From Thiodiazotropha sp050291245 (GTDB lineage Bacteria; Pseudomonadota; Gammaproteobacteria; Chromatiales; Chromatiaceae), in the NCBI GenBank assembly GCA_050291245.1, contig JBNKJP010000061.1:1-64000 (forward strand): 64,000 nucleotides of DNA. Reading direction: 5' to 3'. Below are positions 55,044 to 64,000 of the stretch, in pieces. Both the position numbers and the translations under genes were made by a program. Below the pieces are notes generated by a model. It saw only the letters and a list, made by a program, of their open reading frames with translations. It ran no database searches and had not been told where the DNA came from. Position 1 is the first letter of the stretch. The number at the start of each line of letters is the position of its first letter.

Positions 55044-55375
55044 ACCGGGATTCCTATCGAGATATGCTGGATGCGGTACAGGCGTTTCACCATAAGCACA
55101 GATTCCGGGAGACCGGTGGGGAAGAGATGACCTATCGTGTCGCACTGATGGCCGAGGAGTTGGGGGAGATCTCCTCCTGCGTCACCAAGGGAAAATCCAA
55201 GGCGGCCCTGGCCGAGGAGGTCGCGGATCTCTTCATCCTAATCATGGGAACCGCCATCGCTCAGGATTTCGACCTCAATCAGGCCTTTTGGGATAAGATG
55301 GAGAAGCTCAACCAGCGCCAATCACGCATGGTCAACGGGCGCATTAGGGTCTCGGAATTTCGCGACGTTGATTAA
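55040..55375 (+). CDS. MazG-like nucleotide pyrophosphohydrolase
   Basis: A 111-residue all-alpha NTP-pyrophosphatase. The MazG/dUTPase-like metal motifs MAEELGEISSCV and LAEEVADLFILIM (ExxE, ExxD) are present. The GTG start at 55040 overlaps the glyS stop, so it is translated with it. It likely hydrolyses a non-canonical or excess NTP. The substrate is unknown. Confidence 0.85.
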   Translation: MNRDSYRDMLDAVQAFHHKHRFRETGGEEMTYRVALMAEELGEISSCVTKGKSKAALAEEVADLFILIMGTAIAQDFDLNQAFWDKMEKLNQRQSRMVNGRIRVSEFRDVD

Positions 55376-55390
55376 AGTAAGCACTTACTT
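55375..55390. promoter_or_regulatory. 16-bp palindrome before gmhB
   Basis: AAGTAAGCACTTACTT is a perfect palindrome lying 3-18 bp before the gmhB ATG, in the position where its ribosome-binding site should be. A near-identical palindrome follows plsC. The pair looks like an operator or insertion footprint. Confidence 0.5.
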
Positions 55391-55392
55391 AC

Positions 55393-55941
55393 ATGAAACT
55401 CATCATTCTTGACCGGGATGGTGTCATCAATGAGGATTCCGATGCCTACATCAAGAATCCGGATGAATGGCAACCCATCGAAGGCAGTCTTCAGGCAATC
55501 GCCCGCCTCAATCGGGCCGGTTACCATATCTATGTGGCCACCAACCAGTCAGGGCTTGCCCGCGGCCTATTTGATATCGAAACCCTAAACGCAATACACC
55601 GCAAGATGTTCGATGCCGTCAAGGCCGTCGGCGGACAGATCGATGCCATCCTGTTCTGTCCCCATGGTCCCGATGATCACTGCACCTGTCGTAAACCGAA
55701 AACCGGTCTCTACGAAGAGATCGGGAAACGTTGCCATACCAATCTTGAAAATGTACCGGTCGTAGGAGATTCACTGCGGGATCTTCAGGCAGCCATCAAG
55801 GTCAAGGCAACCCCCATACTGGTGCGCAGCGGCAAAGGCGAGACAACTCTGGCAAAACTGAACCGGGAACATCCGGAAATTTCCGTTTACGAAAACCTGG
55901 AACAGATGGCAGAACAGCTAATAAAAGAGAACGAATCGTAA
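55393..55941 (+). CDS. gmhB: D-glycero-beta-D-manno-heptose-1,7-bisphosphate 7-phosphatase
   Basis: A 182-residue HAD-superfamily phosphatase of LPS core-heptose synthesis. HAD motif 1 LDRDGVIN, motif 2 VATNQSGLARG, the zinc knuckle CPHGPDDHCTCRKPK and motif 4 VVGDSLRDLQAA are intact. The region before the ATG is a palindrome without a recognisable Shine-Dalgarno sequence. It overlaps plsC by one base. Confidence 0.95.
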   Translation: MKLIILDRDGVINEDSDAYIKNPDEWQPIEGSLQAIARLNRAGYHIYVATNQSGLARGLFDIETLNAIHRKMFDAVKAVGGQIDAILFCPHGPDDHCTCRKPKTGLYEEIGKRCHTNLENVPVVGDSLRDLQAAIKVKATPILVRSGKGETTLAKLNREHPEISVYENLEQMAEQLIKENES

Positions 55942-56666
55942 TGATCCTGCTCCGTTCCATCATCTATTTTACCTACTTAGTCCTCAATACCATCCTCATC
56001 GCGGCGCTTGGATCACTGATAGTGTGGGCCTTGCCCGGCAACAGTAAACACATCATCGATCATACCTGGAGCCGGATAAATATTTGGGGATTGCGGGTGT
56101 TCTGTGGTCTGTCGGTACGTGTGGAAGGCGCCGAAAACATCCCTGATGAAAGCTGCCTGATCCTCGCCAAACACCAGTCAGCCTGGGAAACCCTGGCCCT
56201 GATCAGCCTTATTCCCGGACCCAAATCGTGGGTGATGAAGCGGGAACTGCTCTATGTCCCTTTTCTCGGCTGGATAATAAAGGCCTTTCAACCCATCGCC
56301 ATCGACAGAAAATCCGGTCGCAAAGCCATCGATCAGATCATTGAACAGGGTATCGACCGATTGAATCAGGGTAAAAAGGTTTTTATCTTTCCCGAAGGCA
56401 CCCGTGTCGCCCCCGGTGAGCGAAAGCGTTACGCCATTGGTGGCGCCATGCTCGCGGAGAAATCGGGCTATCCGATACTCCCAGTCGCTCACAATGCCGG
56501 CGTCTTCTGGCGTCGCAGGGATATCCGCAAATACCCGGGCGTCGTGGATGTACGGATCGGACCCCTGATCCAGAGCCAAGGCCGAAAGGCGAGTGATCTC
56601 AACCAGGAGGTCGAGGAATGGATCGAAACAGCAGTCAGTGAGTTGCCCAACGGACGACAGGATTAA
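55941..56666 (+). CDS. plsC: 1-acyl-glycerol-3-phosphate acyltransferase
   Basis: A 241-residue inner-membrane enzyme of phospholipid synthesis. N-terminal hydrophobic helices (about 5-25 and onwards), catalytic KHQSAWET (HxxxxE variant, as in many PlsC), FLGWIIKAFQPIAIDR and the FPEGTR motif are present. The start overlaps the gmhB stop (TAATG), so the two are coupled. A palindrome of the gmhB type overlaps its stop codon. Confidence 0.94.
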   Translation: MILLRSIIYFTYLVLNTILIAALGSLIVWALPGNSKHIIDHTWSRINIWGLRVFCGLSVRVEGAENIPDESCLILAKHQSAWETLALISLIPGPKSWVMKRELLYVPFLGWIIKAFQPIAIDRKSGRKAIDQIIEQGIDRLNQGKKVFIFPEGTRVAPGERKRYAIGGAMLAEKSGYPILPVAHNAGVFWRRRDIRKYPGVVDVRIGPLIQSQGRKASDLNQEVEEWIETAVSELPNGRQD

Positions 56667-56680
56667 GTAAGTACTTACTT
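56665..56680. promoter_or_regulatory. 16-bp palindrome after plsC
   Basis: AAGTAAGTACTTACTT, one base different from the copy before gmhB, begins one base into the plsC stop codon and continues as a tetranucleotide-like TAAGTAAG...TTACTTACTT tract. It lies between convergent plsC and gyrB. It is not followed by a T-run, so a terminator is unlikely. Confidence 0.5.
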
Positions 56681-56725
56681 ACTTGGTATCCCCCATCATT
56701 ACTAAAAATTTGAAACAATATCCGT

Positions 56726-59131
<2,406 letters not shown>

Positions 59132-59218
59132 AGGTCAATCCGTAAGTGATCAATAGAAATTCGATAAAACACCCCATTATACCTCCACAATCAGCCTACT
59201 GACGAACGATTTATACAA

Positions 59219-60298
59219 TCAAACCCCAAAGTCTTGACTCACACGACCTTGTTCCACGTGGAACATCGTCGGAGTTTCATTAGGTACCTCCAGTCTGATT
59301 CTTTCTTCAAGAGAGGTTAAAAAGGTTTGGTATTGAGATGACTGGATATACTTGAGGATGATTTTCAGGGTGTTTGTATCAAGTTCTGCATTCAAATCAT
59401 CTACTAACAGAATCGGTCTTTCCTTACGCAGTTTTTGAAACAATCTGGCTTGACCCAAGATCATAAGAATTGCCACGAGTTTCTTCTGACCTCTCGAAAA
59501 TTGGTCACGAATATCTTGGCCTCTGTAGGTTAATCTAATATCTAATCTGTGTGGCCCAACACTTGTAAATCGCCTGGATTCATCGGTCCGATAGTTTTGC
59601 TCAAGGGAGTCAATTAGGGAGAGGTCTCTCTTCCAACCTTTTTGTATAGCGAGTTCCAGTCCGGATAATTGAGGGACCCATTCAAATAGTGAGTCTATCT
59701 CGCATTTCCAATGATTCAGATAGTCTGATTGAAGCCTATGTATTTGCTCGCCGGTTTCCGCCAATTGAGACGTCCATAATGGCAGATCAGGAGAGTGTTG
59801 ACCTAAAAGAGCATTACGTTGTTTTAGAATTTGGCTGTATCGTGAAATCAAATCACCGAACTGTTGTTCCACGTGGAACAAACCCCAATTGAGCATCTTT
59901 CTTCTATGAACCGGACCTTCCTCTACAATCCTTTGTATATTTGGGGTGATTGTTGCTATAGGTAAGATCTTAGCCAGATCCATGAGTTTTCTGACGACAG
60001 AGCCGTTGTTGTTTACCTGGGTTGTTGATTTGTCCTTTTGTATTCCCAGGCGATTTAACAAATCTGTATCTGAAAGAATCTCTGAATAGATGTTGAGCTG
60101 ATCTGACTCATGGTTGATCAGATTTTTATGTTGAGTTGTTTTCATGGCTCGTGCTCGAGCCAGTATATAGATCGATTCTAGTATGGTGGTTTTACCGGCA
60201 CCATTGCATCCATGAATGATATTGATACCCTTCCCTGGGATCATCTCTGCATTTATTATGTTACGCAGATTTGTGATTCTGAGCTTTTGTATTCTCAC
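59219..60298 (-). CDS. recF: DNA recombination/repair protein RecF
   Basis: A 359-residue SMC-like ATPase that loads RecA at gaps. Walker A GCNGAGKTTILESIYIL (about 30), the ABC-signature region FSRGQKKLVAILMILGQA, and Walker B PILLVDDLNAELD are present. Its sequence is visibly more AT-rich than the surrounding genes. Two perfect parS palindromes lie inside it, both encoding the peptide FHVEQ. Confidence 0.94.
   Translation of the reverse strand: MRIQKLRITNLRNIINAEMIPGKGINIIHGCNGAGKTTILESIYILARARAMKTTQHKNLINHESDQLNIYSEILSDTDLLNRLGIQKDKSTTQVNNNGSVVRKLMDLAKILPIATITPNIQRIVEEGPVHRRKMLNWGLFHVEQQFGDLISRYSQILKQRNALLGQHSPDLPLWTSQLAETGEQIHRLQSDYLNHWKCEIDSLFEWVPQLSGLELAIQKGWKRDLSLIDSLEQNYRTDESRRFTSVGPHRLDIRLTYRGQDIRDQFSRGQKKLVAILMILGQARLFQKLRKERPILLVDDLNAELDTNTLKIILKYIQSSQYQTFLTSLEERIRLEVPNETPTMFHVEQGRVSQDFGV
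59250..59265. promoter_or_regulatory. parS site 1 (ParB-binding palindrome)
   Basis: TGTTCCACGTGGAACA, a perfect 16-bp palindrome matching chromosomal parS (TGTTNCACGTGNAACA). It lies inside the 3' end of recF, about 2.3 kb from the dnaA-dnaN gap. ParB binds such origin-proximal sites for chromosome segregation. Confidence 0.88.
59865..59880. promoter_or_regulatory. parS site 2 (ParB-binding palindrome)
   Basis: A second exact TGTTCCACGTGGAACA in recF, 615 bp from the first. Two identical sites within a single gene strengthen the parS call; chance repetition of 16 bp is very unlikely. Confidence 0.88.
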
Positions 60299-60318
60299 AT
60301 GCTGTTTGATGCAATGGA

Positions 60319-61419
60319 CTAAATGCGCATAGGCATGACTACGTACTTGGTATCCTGATTGTCCTTTCCATATATAAGCGCACTACTGTTTGTGTCCTTG
60401 AGTTCCATGATGACGGTATCTTCCTTGATAGCGGATATTGCATCCAGTAGATAACCCACGTTGAAGCCAATTTTCAGCTCTTCCCCTTGATAACTGACTT
60501 CTAGTTCTTCCTCAGATTCTTCCTGTTCAGGATTGTGGGCTTGAAGTTGAAGTACATTGGGTTTGAGATGAAAGCGTATCCCCCGGTATTTCTCATTAGA
60601 GAGTATCGACGCCCGTGTGAGGGATTGTTTGAATAAAACCTTTTCCGCTTCAACTTCTTTGTCAGAGTTCGCTGGCATGACCCGTTGATATTCCGGGAAT
60701 CGCCCATCAATCAGCTTAGAGGTGAATACCGAGTGTTCAAGCAGTACTTTGATGTAGCTGTTACTCAGTTCGATTTTGATTTCCTTATCCTGGTGAGAGA
60801 GTAATCGACTGAGTTCTATGACCGCCTTTCTAGGTAGGATAACCTGCAGATTGGCTGCCTCCTCAAGGGCCAATTTCTTCTGGCACATGGCCAGGCGATG
60901 ACCATCGGTTGCGACAGTCCGGATGTCTTGTTTATCGAGTTCAAGCAACATTCCGTTAAGGTAGTAACGTACGTCCTGTTGGGCCATTGCGAATTGTGTG
61001 CTCTCGATCAGATTGCAGAGCGTAGATTCTTTGATACTGAAAACAGTGCTGCTGGGTGTGGGTTCAATGATGGGATAGTCATTGGCAGGGAGTACACTCA
61101 GTGTAAACCGGCTTCTACCGGATTGTATTTTGACCTTGTCTTCACTGACATCCAGAGTGATCTGTGCTGACTCAGGCAAGGCTTTGCAGATATCCAGGAG
61201 TTTTCTTGCAGGCAAGGTAAATTCCGCATCCCCATCGCATTCAGCCTGGGTACTGGTTTTAAGTTCTACTTCCAGATCGGTAGCTGTGAGATTGAGACGT
61301 CCACTCGTGGCGTTAACCAGAATGTTCGCCAATATGGGTAGTGTCTGGCGCTTCTCGACAACACCTGAAATCTTCTGCAGAGGATCTAGAAGGTTTTCCC
61401 GATCGGTGACTATTTTCAT
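60319..61419 (-). CDS. dnaN: DNA polymerase III beta sliding clamp
   Basis: A 366-residue clamp subunit. Typical N-terminus MKIVTDRENLLDPLQKISGVVEKRQTLPILANILV and C-terminal DAISAIKEDTVIMELKDTNSSALI..VMPMRI. The start at 61419 gives the standard length; a GTG three codons upstream is also in frame and overlaps a near-consensus DnaA box. Confidence 0.97.
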   Translation of the reverse strand: MKIVTDRENLLDPLQKISGVVEKRQTLPILANILVNATSGRLNLTATDLEVELKTSTQAECDGDAEFTLPARKLLDICKALPESAQITLDVSEDKVKIQSGRSRFTLSVLPANDYPIIEPTPSSTVFSIKESTLCNLIESTQFAMAQQDVRYYLNGMLLELDKQDIRTVATDGHRLAMCQKKLALEEAANLQVILPRKAVIELSRLLSHQDKEIKIELSNSYIKVLLEHSVFTSKLIDGRFPEYQRVMPANSDKEVEAEKVLFKQSLTRASILSNEKYRGIRFHLKPNVLQLQAHNPEQEESEEELEVSYQGEELKIGFNVGYLLDAISAIKEDTVIMELKDTNSSALIYGKDNQDTKYVVMPMRI

Positions 61420-61428
61420 GTTATCCAC

Positions 61429-61646
61429 TCTGTATCTTATAAATTGTTTTTAAGATATTTAGATTAACTGTTGTTATTAGCTGCGTTTATAAGTCAGGGT
61501 AATATTTATATCATATTGATATTACAGGATTTATTTCATCATTTTGTACTGATTTGGAGTAGGTGTTTCCTGCACAATACATGTTGATGAATTGTGGATA
61601 AATCTCTGTATGAATTTTACCCGAATTTTTCAACATTTTATCCACA
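61429..61646. other. Candidate replication origin between dnaN and dnaA
   Basis: A very AT-rich 218-bp gap. Two perfect DnaA boxes: TGTGGATAA at 61593-61601 (complement of TTATCCACA) and TTATCCACA at 61638-61646, plus a one-mismatch box TTATCCACT at 61421-61429. The T/A-rich run around 61490-61550 could be the unwinding element. The flanking gene set is the standard origin neighbourhood. Confidence 0.6.
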
Positions 61647-62984
61647 TTAACTACTCAGGGTCCTCAACAGGTTTGAATAGTCTTCGGAAATCCGGGGATC
61701 GCTCTCCCGCAACTCTTTGACCTTTCTGTTTGCATGGATCACGGTGGTGTGGTCCCGCCCACCGAAGGCGTTTCCGATCTCGGGGAGGCTGTGGTTGGTC
61801 AGCTCCTTGGCCAGGGTCATGGCGATCTGTCGCGGGCGTGCGATGGATCGACTGCGCTTGGATGATATGAGATCCGAGGTGCGAATCTGGAAATATTCGG
61901 CAACGGTCTTCTGGATGTTCTCGATGGTGATCTGTTTGTCATGGGCCGCCAGCATGTCGCGCAGTGCATTCTTGGCAAAGTCCAGATTGATCTCGCGGCC
62001 GGTAAAGGTGGCATTGGCGATCACTCGCCTGAGTGCTCCTTCGAGCTCACGAATATTGGAGCGTATGCGTTTACCCATGAAGAAGGCGACTTCATTCGGG
62101 AGTTCAGCATTGAGCTGAATGGCCTTGCTCTGCAGGATCGCGACACGGGTCTCCAGATCCGGCGGCTCGATGGCCACGGTCAAACCCCAGCCGAAGCGGG
62201 ATTTCAATCGTTCCTCGAGTCCGCTGACTTCCTTTGGAAAGCGGTCACTCGAGAGAATGATCTGCTGCTGCGATTCGAACAGGGCATTGAAGGTATGGAA
62301 GAACTCTTCCTGGGAGCGCTCCTTACCGGCGAAAAACTGGATGTCGTCAATGAGCAGTGCATTGACGGACCGGTACTTCTTTTTGAACTGCTCGATAGTA
62401 TTGTGCTGCAGTGCCTTGACCATTTCCGCGACGAACCGCTCGGAGTGCAGGTATACCACCCGGGCCTTCGGACTTCGCCTGAGCATCATGTTTCCCACCG
62501 CATGCATGAGATGGGTTTTACCGAGACCGACACCACCATAGATGAACAGAGGATTATAGGCTCGGCCGGGATTCTCCCCGATCTGCATGGAAGCGGCCCG
62601 GGCGATTTGATTCGATTTGCCTTCAACAAAGGTATCGAACACAAAGCTTGGATTGAGATTGCTCTCGATGGGCGCTCGATGCTCGGTATCCGGTACAACG
62701 GTGATCGGTTGCTGCGGTGTGGTGGTCGGTTTTGTCAGGGTCCGTTTGCGGCTTCCTATCTCTAGCATGACGCAGGGAGCCTGTTGCTCACAGATCTGTT
62801 CAAGATGGTGTTGGATCGACTCCAGATAATTATTCTTAACCCAGTCGAGAACAAATCGATTGGGCGCCAGGAGTTTGATGTGCTGGTGCTCTTCGATCAC
62901 CTGCAGAGGCCTGATCCAGGTATTGTATTGCTGGGGTGAGAGTACTTGTTCCAGGTGTTCTGAACAGCGTTGCCAAAGGTCCAA
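61647..62984 (-). CDS. dnaA: Chromosomal replication initiator DnaA
   Basis: A 445-residue initiator. Domain I start MDLWQRCSEHLEQVLSPQQYNTWIRPL, AAA domain with GGVGLGKTHLMHAVGN and LLIDDIQFFAGK, and domain IV with the DnaA-box-binding signature GGRDHTTVIHANRKV. It is divergent from rpmH. Confidence 0.98.
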   Translation of the reverse strand: MDLWQRCSEHLEQVLSPQQYNTWIRPLQVIEEHQHIKLLAPNRFVLDWVKNNYLESIQHHLEQICEQQAPCVMLEIGSRKRTLTKPTTTPQQPITVVPDTEHRAPIESNLNPSFVFDTFVEGKSNQIARAASMQIGENPGRAYNPLFIYGGVGLGKTHLMHAVGNMMLRRSPKARVVYLHSERFVAEMVKALQHNTIEQFKKKYRSVNALLIDDIQFFAGKERSQEEFFHTFNALFESQQQIILSSDRFPKEVSGLEERLKSRFGWGLTVAIEPPDLETRVAILQSKAIQLNAELPNEVAFFMGKRIRSNIRELEGALRRVIANATFTGREINLDFAKNALRDMLAAHDKQITIENIQKTVAEYFQIRTSDLISSKRSRSIARPRQIAMTLAKELTNHSLPEIGNAFGGRDHTTVIHANRKVKELRESDPRISEDYSNLLRTLSS

Positions 62985-63402
62985 TGTCTCACTCTCCGGG
63001 GACCGTCTTATTCGGTTGAGTCCCGATGACTGCAGGTTATCCGCAATTTGCGCTCAACTCTCTGATCTTAAAGCACATTTGTATGTGCACACTGAGGTGT
63101 CAAAGCATCCTTGGCGGTTGAGGTTCAACCGTCCGCGTAAGATCAAAAGCGTTGCTAGTTCCGCCCTGTTGTCGCCAGGGGGCTGTCCCGGAAGGGTCCG
63201 GGCTCGTGTGTCGTTAATTGCCTCTATTGGGCAATTCGAACTGCCAAGTTTACTCCCGCCGATGTGAGTTATCCACAGTCTGAAACAGTTTTTTTGCAGC
63301 TTGGGAAGCCATTGCTTATCTATTGACAAGTCAAGGTGTTTGCGTCTAGTCTACGCGTCTTTTTTCGTCCATCGAATTCGACGGATCTACCGGTACACAG
63401 CT
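62985..63402. promoter_or_regulatory. dnaA-rpmH divergent region with DnaA boxes
   Basis: A 418-bp gene-free region. TTATCCACA at 63269-63277 is a perfect DnaA box and TTATCCGCA at 63037-63045 has one mismatch, suggesting DnaA autoregulation or a part of the origin as in Pseudomonas. It also holds the rpmH promoter. Confidence 0.55.
63323..63352 (+). promoter_or_regulatory. Probable sigma70 promoter of rpmH
   Basis: TTGACA (63323-63328) and, 18 bp later, TAGTCT (63347-63352). The -35 is perfect and the -10 weak. It lies about 50 bp upstream of the rpmH ATG. Confidence 0.45.
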
Positions 63403-63537
63403 ATGAAAAGAACCTTTCAACCCAGCAATCTCAAAAGAGCCCGTACTCACGGTTTTCGCGCCCGTATGGCTACCCGAAATGGCCGCAAGGTGCTGAAGGC
63501 GCGTCGCGCCAAGGGACGCGCCCGACTCGCGCCCTGA
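63403..63537 (+). CDS. rpmH: Ribosomal protein bL34
   Basis: A 44-residue basic ribosomal protein: MKRTFQPSNLKRARTHGFRARM, then NGRKVLKARRAKGRARLAP, the standard sequence. The open frame extends upstream, but the start at 63403 is certain by family length. Confidence 0.98.
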   Translation: MKRTFQPSNLKRARTHGFRARMATRNGRKVLKARRAKGRARLAP

Positions 63538-63548
63538 GCCATTGCTCC

Positions 63549-63911
63549 TTGCCGATATCCGCTGAGGCCTTTCCCAAGAGCCGCAGACTACTGAAGCCCG
63601 ACGAATACCGTCGGGTTTTTGATCGTGGGCAACGCTCCGGTGATGGCCTGTTTCTTGTGCTGGGAATTCCGAATCAGATGGAATCTGCTCGTCTGGGATT
63701 GGCCGTTTCAAAAAAAAATTGCCGGCGCGCGGTAGACAGAAATCGTATCAAGCGTATGATTCGCGAGAGCTTCAGGCATCATCAGTCGAGCCTTGGCGGT
63801 TTGGATCTGGTCGTGGTGACAAGACCGGGTGTTGCAACCTCTGATAATCTGCGTTGTCAGACCGCCTTACGGCACCACTGGCGGAGGATTCTCGAGCGAT
63901 GCGCCAAATAA
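63549..63911 (+). CDS. rnpA: Ribonuclease P protein component
   Basis: A 120-residue basic protein assisting the RNase P RNA. Motifs: RRLLKPDEYRRVFDRGQRSGDG, LGLAVSKKNCRRAVDRNRIKRMIRESFR. No ATG occurs in frame near the expected N-terminus, so TTG at 63549 (11 bp after the rpmH stop) is the most likely start; family length fits. It overlaps yidD. Confidence 0.9.
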   Translation: MPISAEAFPKSRRLLKPDEYRRVFDRGQRSGDGLFLVLGIPNQMESARLGLAVSKKNCRRAVDRNRIKRMIRESFRHHQSSLGGLDLVVVTRPGVATSDNLRCQTALRHHWRRILERCAK

Positions 63912-64000
63912 TGATCTTTTTGATCAGGCTCTACCAAATTTTACTGAGCCCCTTCGTCGGCCAACACTGCCGGTTCTATCCCAGTTGCTCCGCCTATTCC
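63899..64000 (+). CDS. yidD: Membrane protein insertion factor YidD (partial)
   Basis: The first 34 codons before the window ends: LIRLYQILLSPFVGQHCRFYPSCSAYS is the YidD signature with its conserved cysteines. The start at 63899 has GGAGG at 63883-63887; it overlaps the rnpA end. An in-frame ATG at 63911 is less likely. The C-terminus lies outside the window. Confidence 0.93.
   Translation, partial: MRQIMIFLIRLYQILLSPFVGQHCRFYPSCSAYS

Noticed and set aside
61941..62765. 274-codon plus-strand frame inside dnaA
   Set aside because: Antisense shadow of dnaA.

Overview
The window is a chromosomal segment from a gammaproteobacterium. The right end carries the replication-origin neighbourhood in the usual gammaproteobacterial order (yidD, rnpA, rpmH | dnaA, dnaN, recF, gyrB, then plsC, gmhB, a MazG-like gene, glyS, glyQ). 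Coding sequence is GC-rich except around recF and the dnaA-dnaN gap, which are visibly AT-rich. The gene mix (PEP-CTERM protein, cytochrome c', TRAP-fed malonate use, an oxygen-binding di-iron protein, several c-di-GMP and Cache sensors, DUF4124 and DUF3683 proteins) fits the sulfur-oxidising Chromatiales/Sedimenticola-Thiodiazotropha type of bacterium, but that taxonomic guess is inference. No tRNA, rRNA, CRISPR array, insertion sequence or prophage was recognised.

Layout. 0-7.2 kb: a minus-strand sensory and envelope block: a diguanylate cyclase with a periplasmic-binding-protein sensor, a TonB-dependent receptor, a DUF922 secreted protease-like protein, a PATAN-type protein, and a Cache-HAMP receptor without an output domain. 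7.8-16.1 kb: alpha-carbonic anhydrase, then a malonate module: TRAP transporter (matPQM), malonyl-CoA decarboxylase (matA) and a TauE-type exporter on the minus strand, with divergent malonyl-CoA synthetase (matB) and a thioesterase. 16.1-20.5 kb: PEP-CTERM protein, AI-2E permease, lipoprotein, cysC, and a TraB-family membrane protein. 20.7-24.2 kb: an AAA ATPase plus subtilisin-like protease pair of the IetAS anti-phage type. 24.3-31.4 kb: cca, a DUF4124 protein, a PilZ protein, cytochrome c' and a 1285-residue flavin/iron-sulfur oxidoreductase. 31.9-43.5 kb: ppc, a CAP-domain lipoprotein, small conserved proteins, a 26-residue membrane peptide, bacteriohemerythrin, hemE, and a PDC sensor beside an ODP di-iron protein. 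43.7-49.5 kb: an endonuclease V gene remnant and the nitrogen-control block ntrC-ntrB / DUF4124 / glnA with two NtrC-type operators. 49.5-51.9 kb: an overlapping CDF transporter, TusA and PP-loop operon. 52-64 kb: the origin-proximal genes.

Non-coding structure is rich. Four related copies of an intergenic repeat lie at 9-161, 5391-5460, 19113-19212 and 43650-43733. Three REP-like hairpins built on GTTCCCACGC lie at about 26.9 and 31.5-31.6 kb. Two perfect 16-bp parS palindromes lie inside recF, and DnaA boxes lie on both sides of dnaA. Two near-identical 16-bp palindromes (AAGTAAGYACTTACTT) bracket gmhB-plsC. The least explained items are the output-less Cache-HAMP plus PATAN pair, the 26-residue peptide with its own operator-like site and terminator, the PDC-ODP neighbourhood and the AAGTAAGYACTTACTT pair. 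The most clearly defence-related locus is the IetAS-like pair, which belongs to an already described type.
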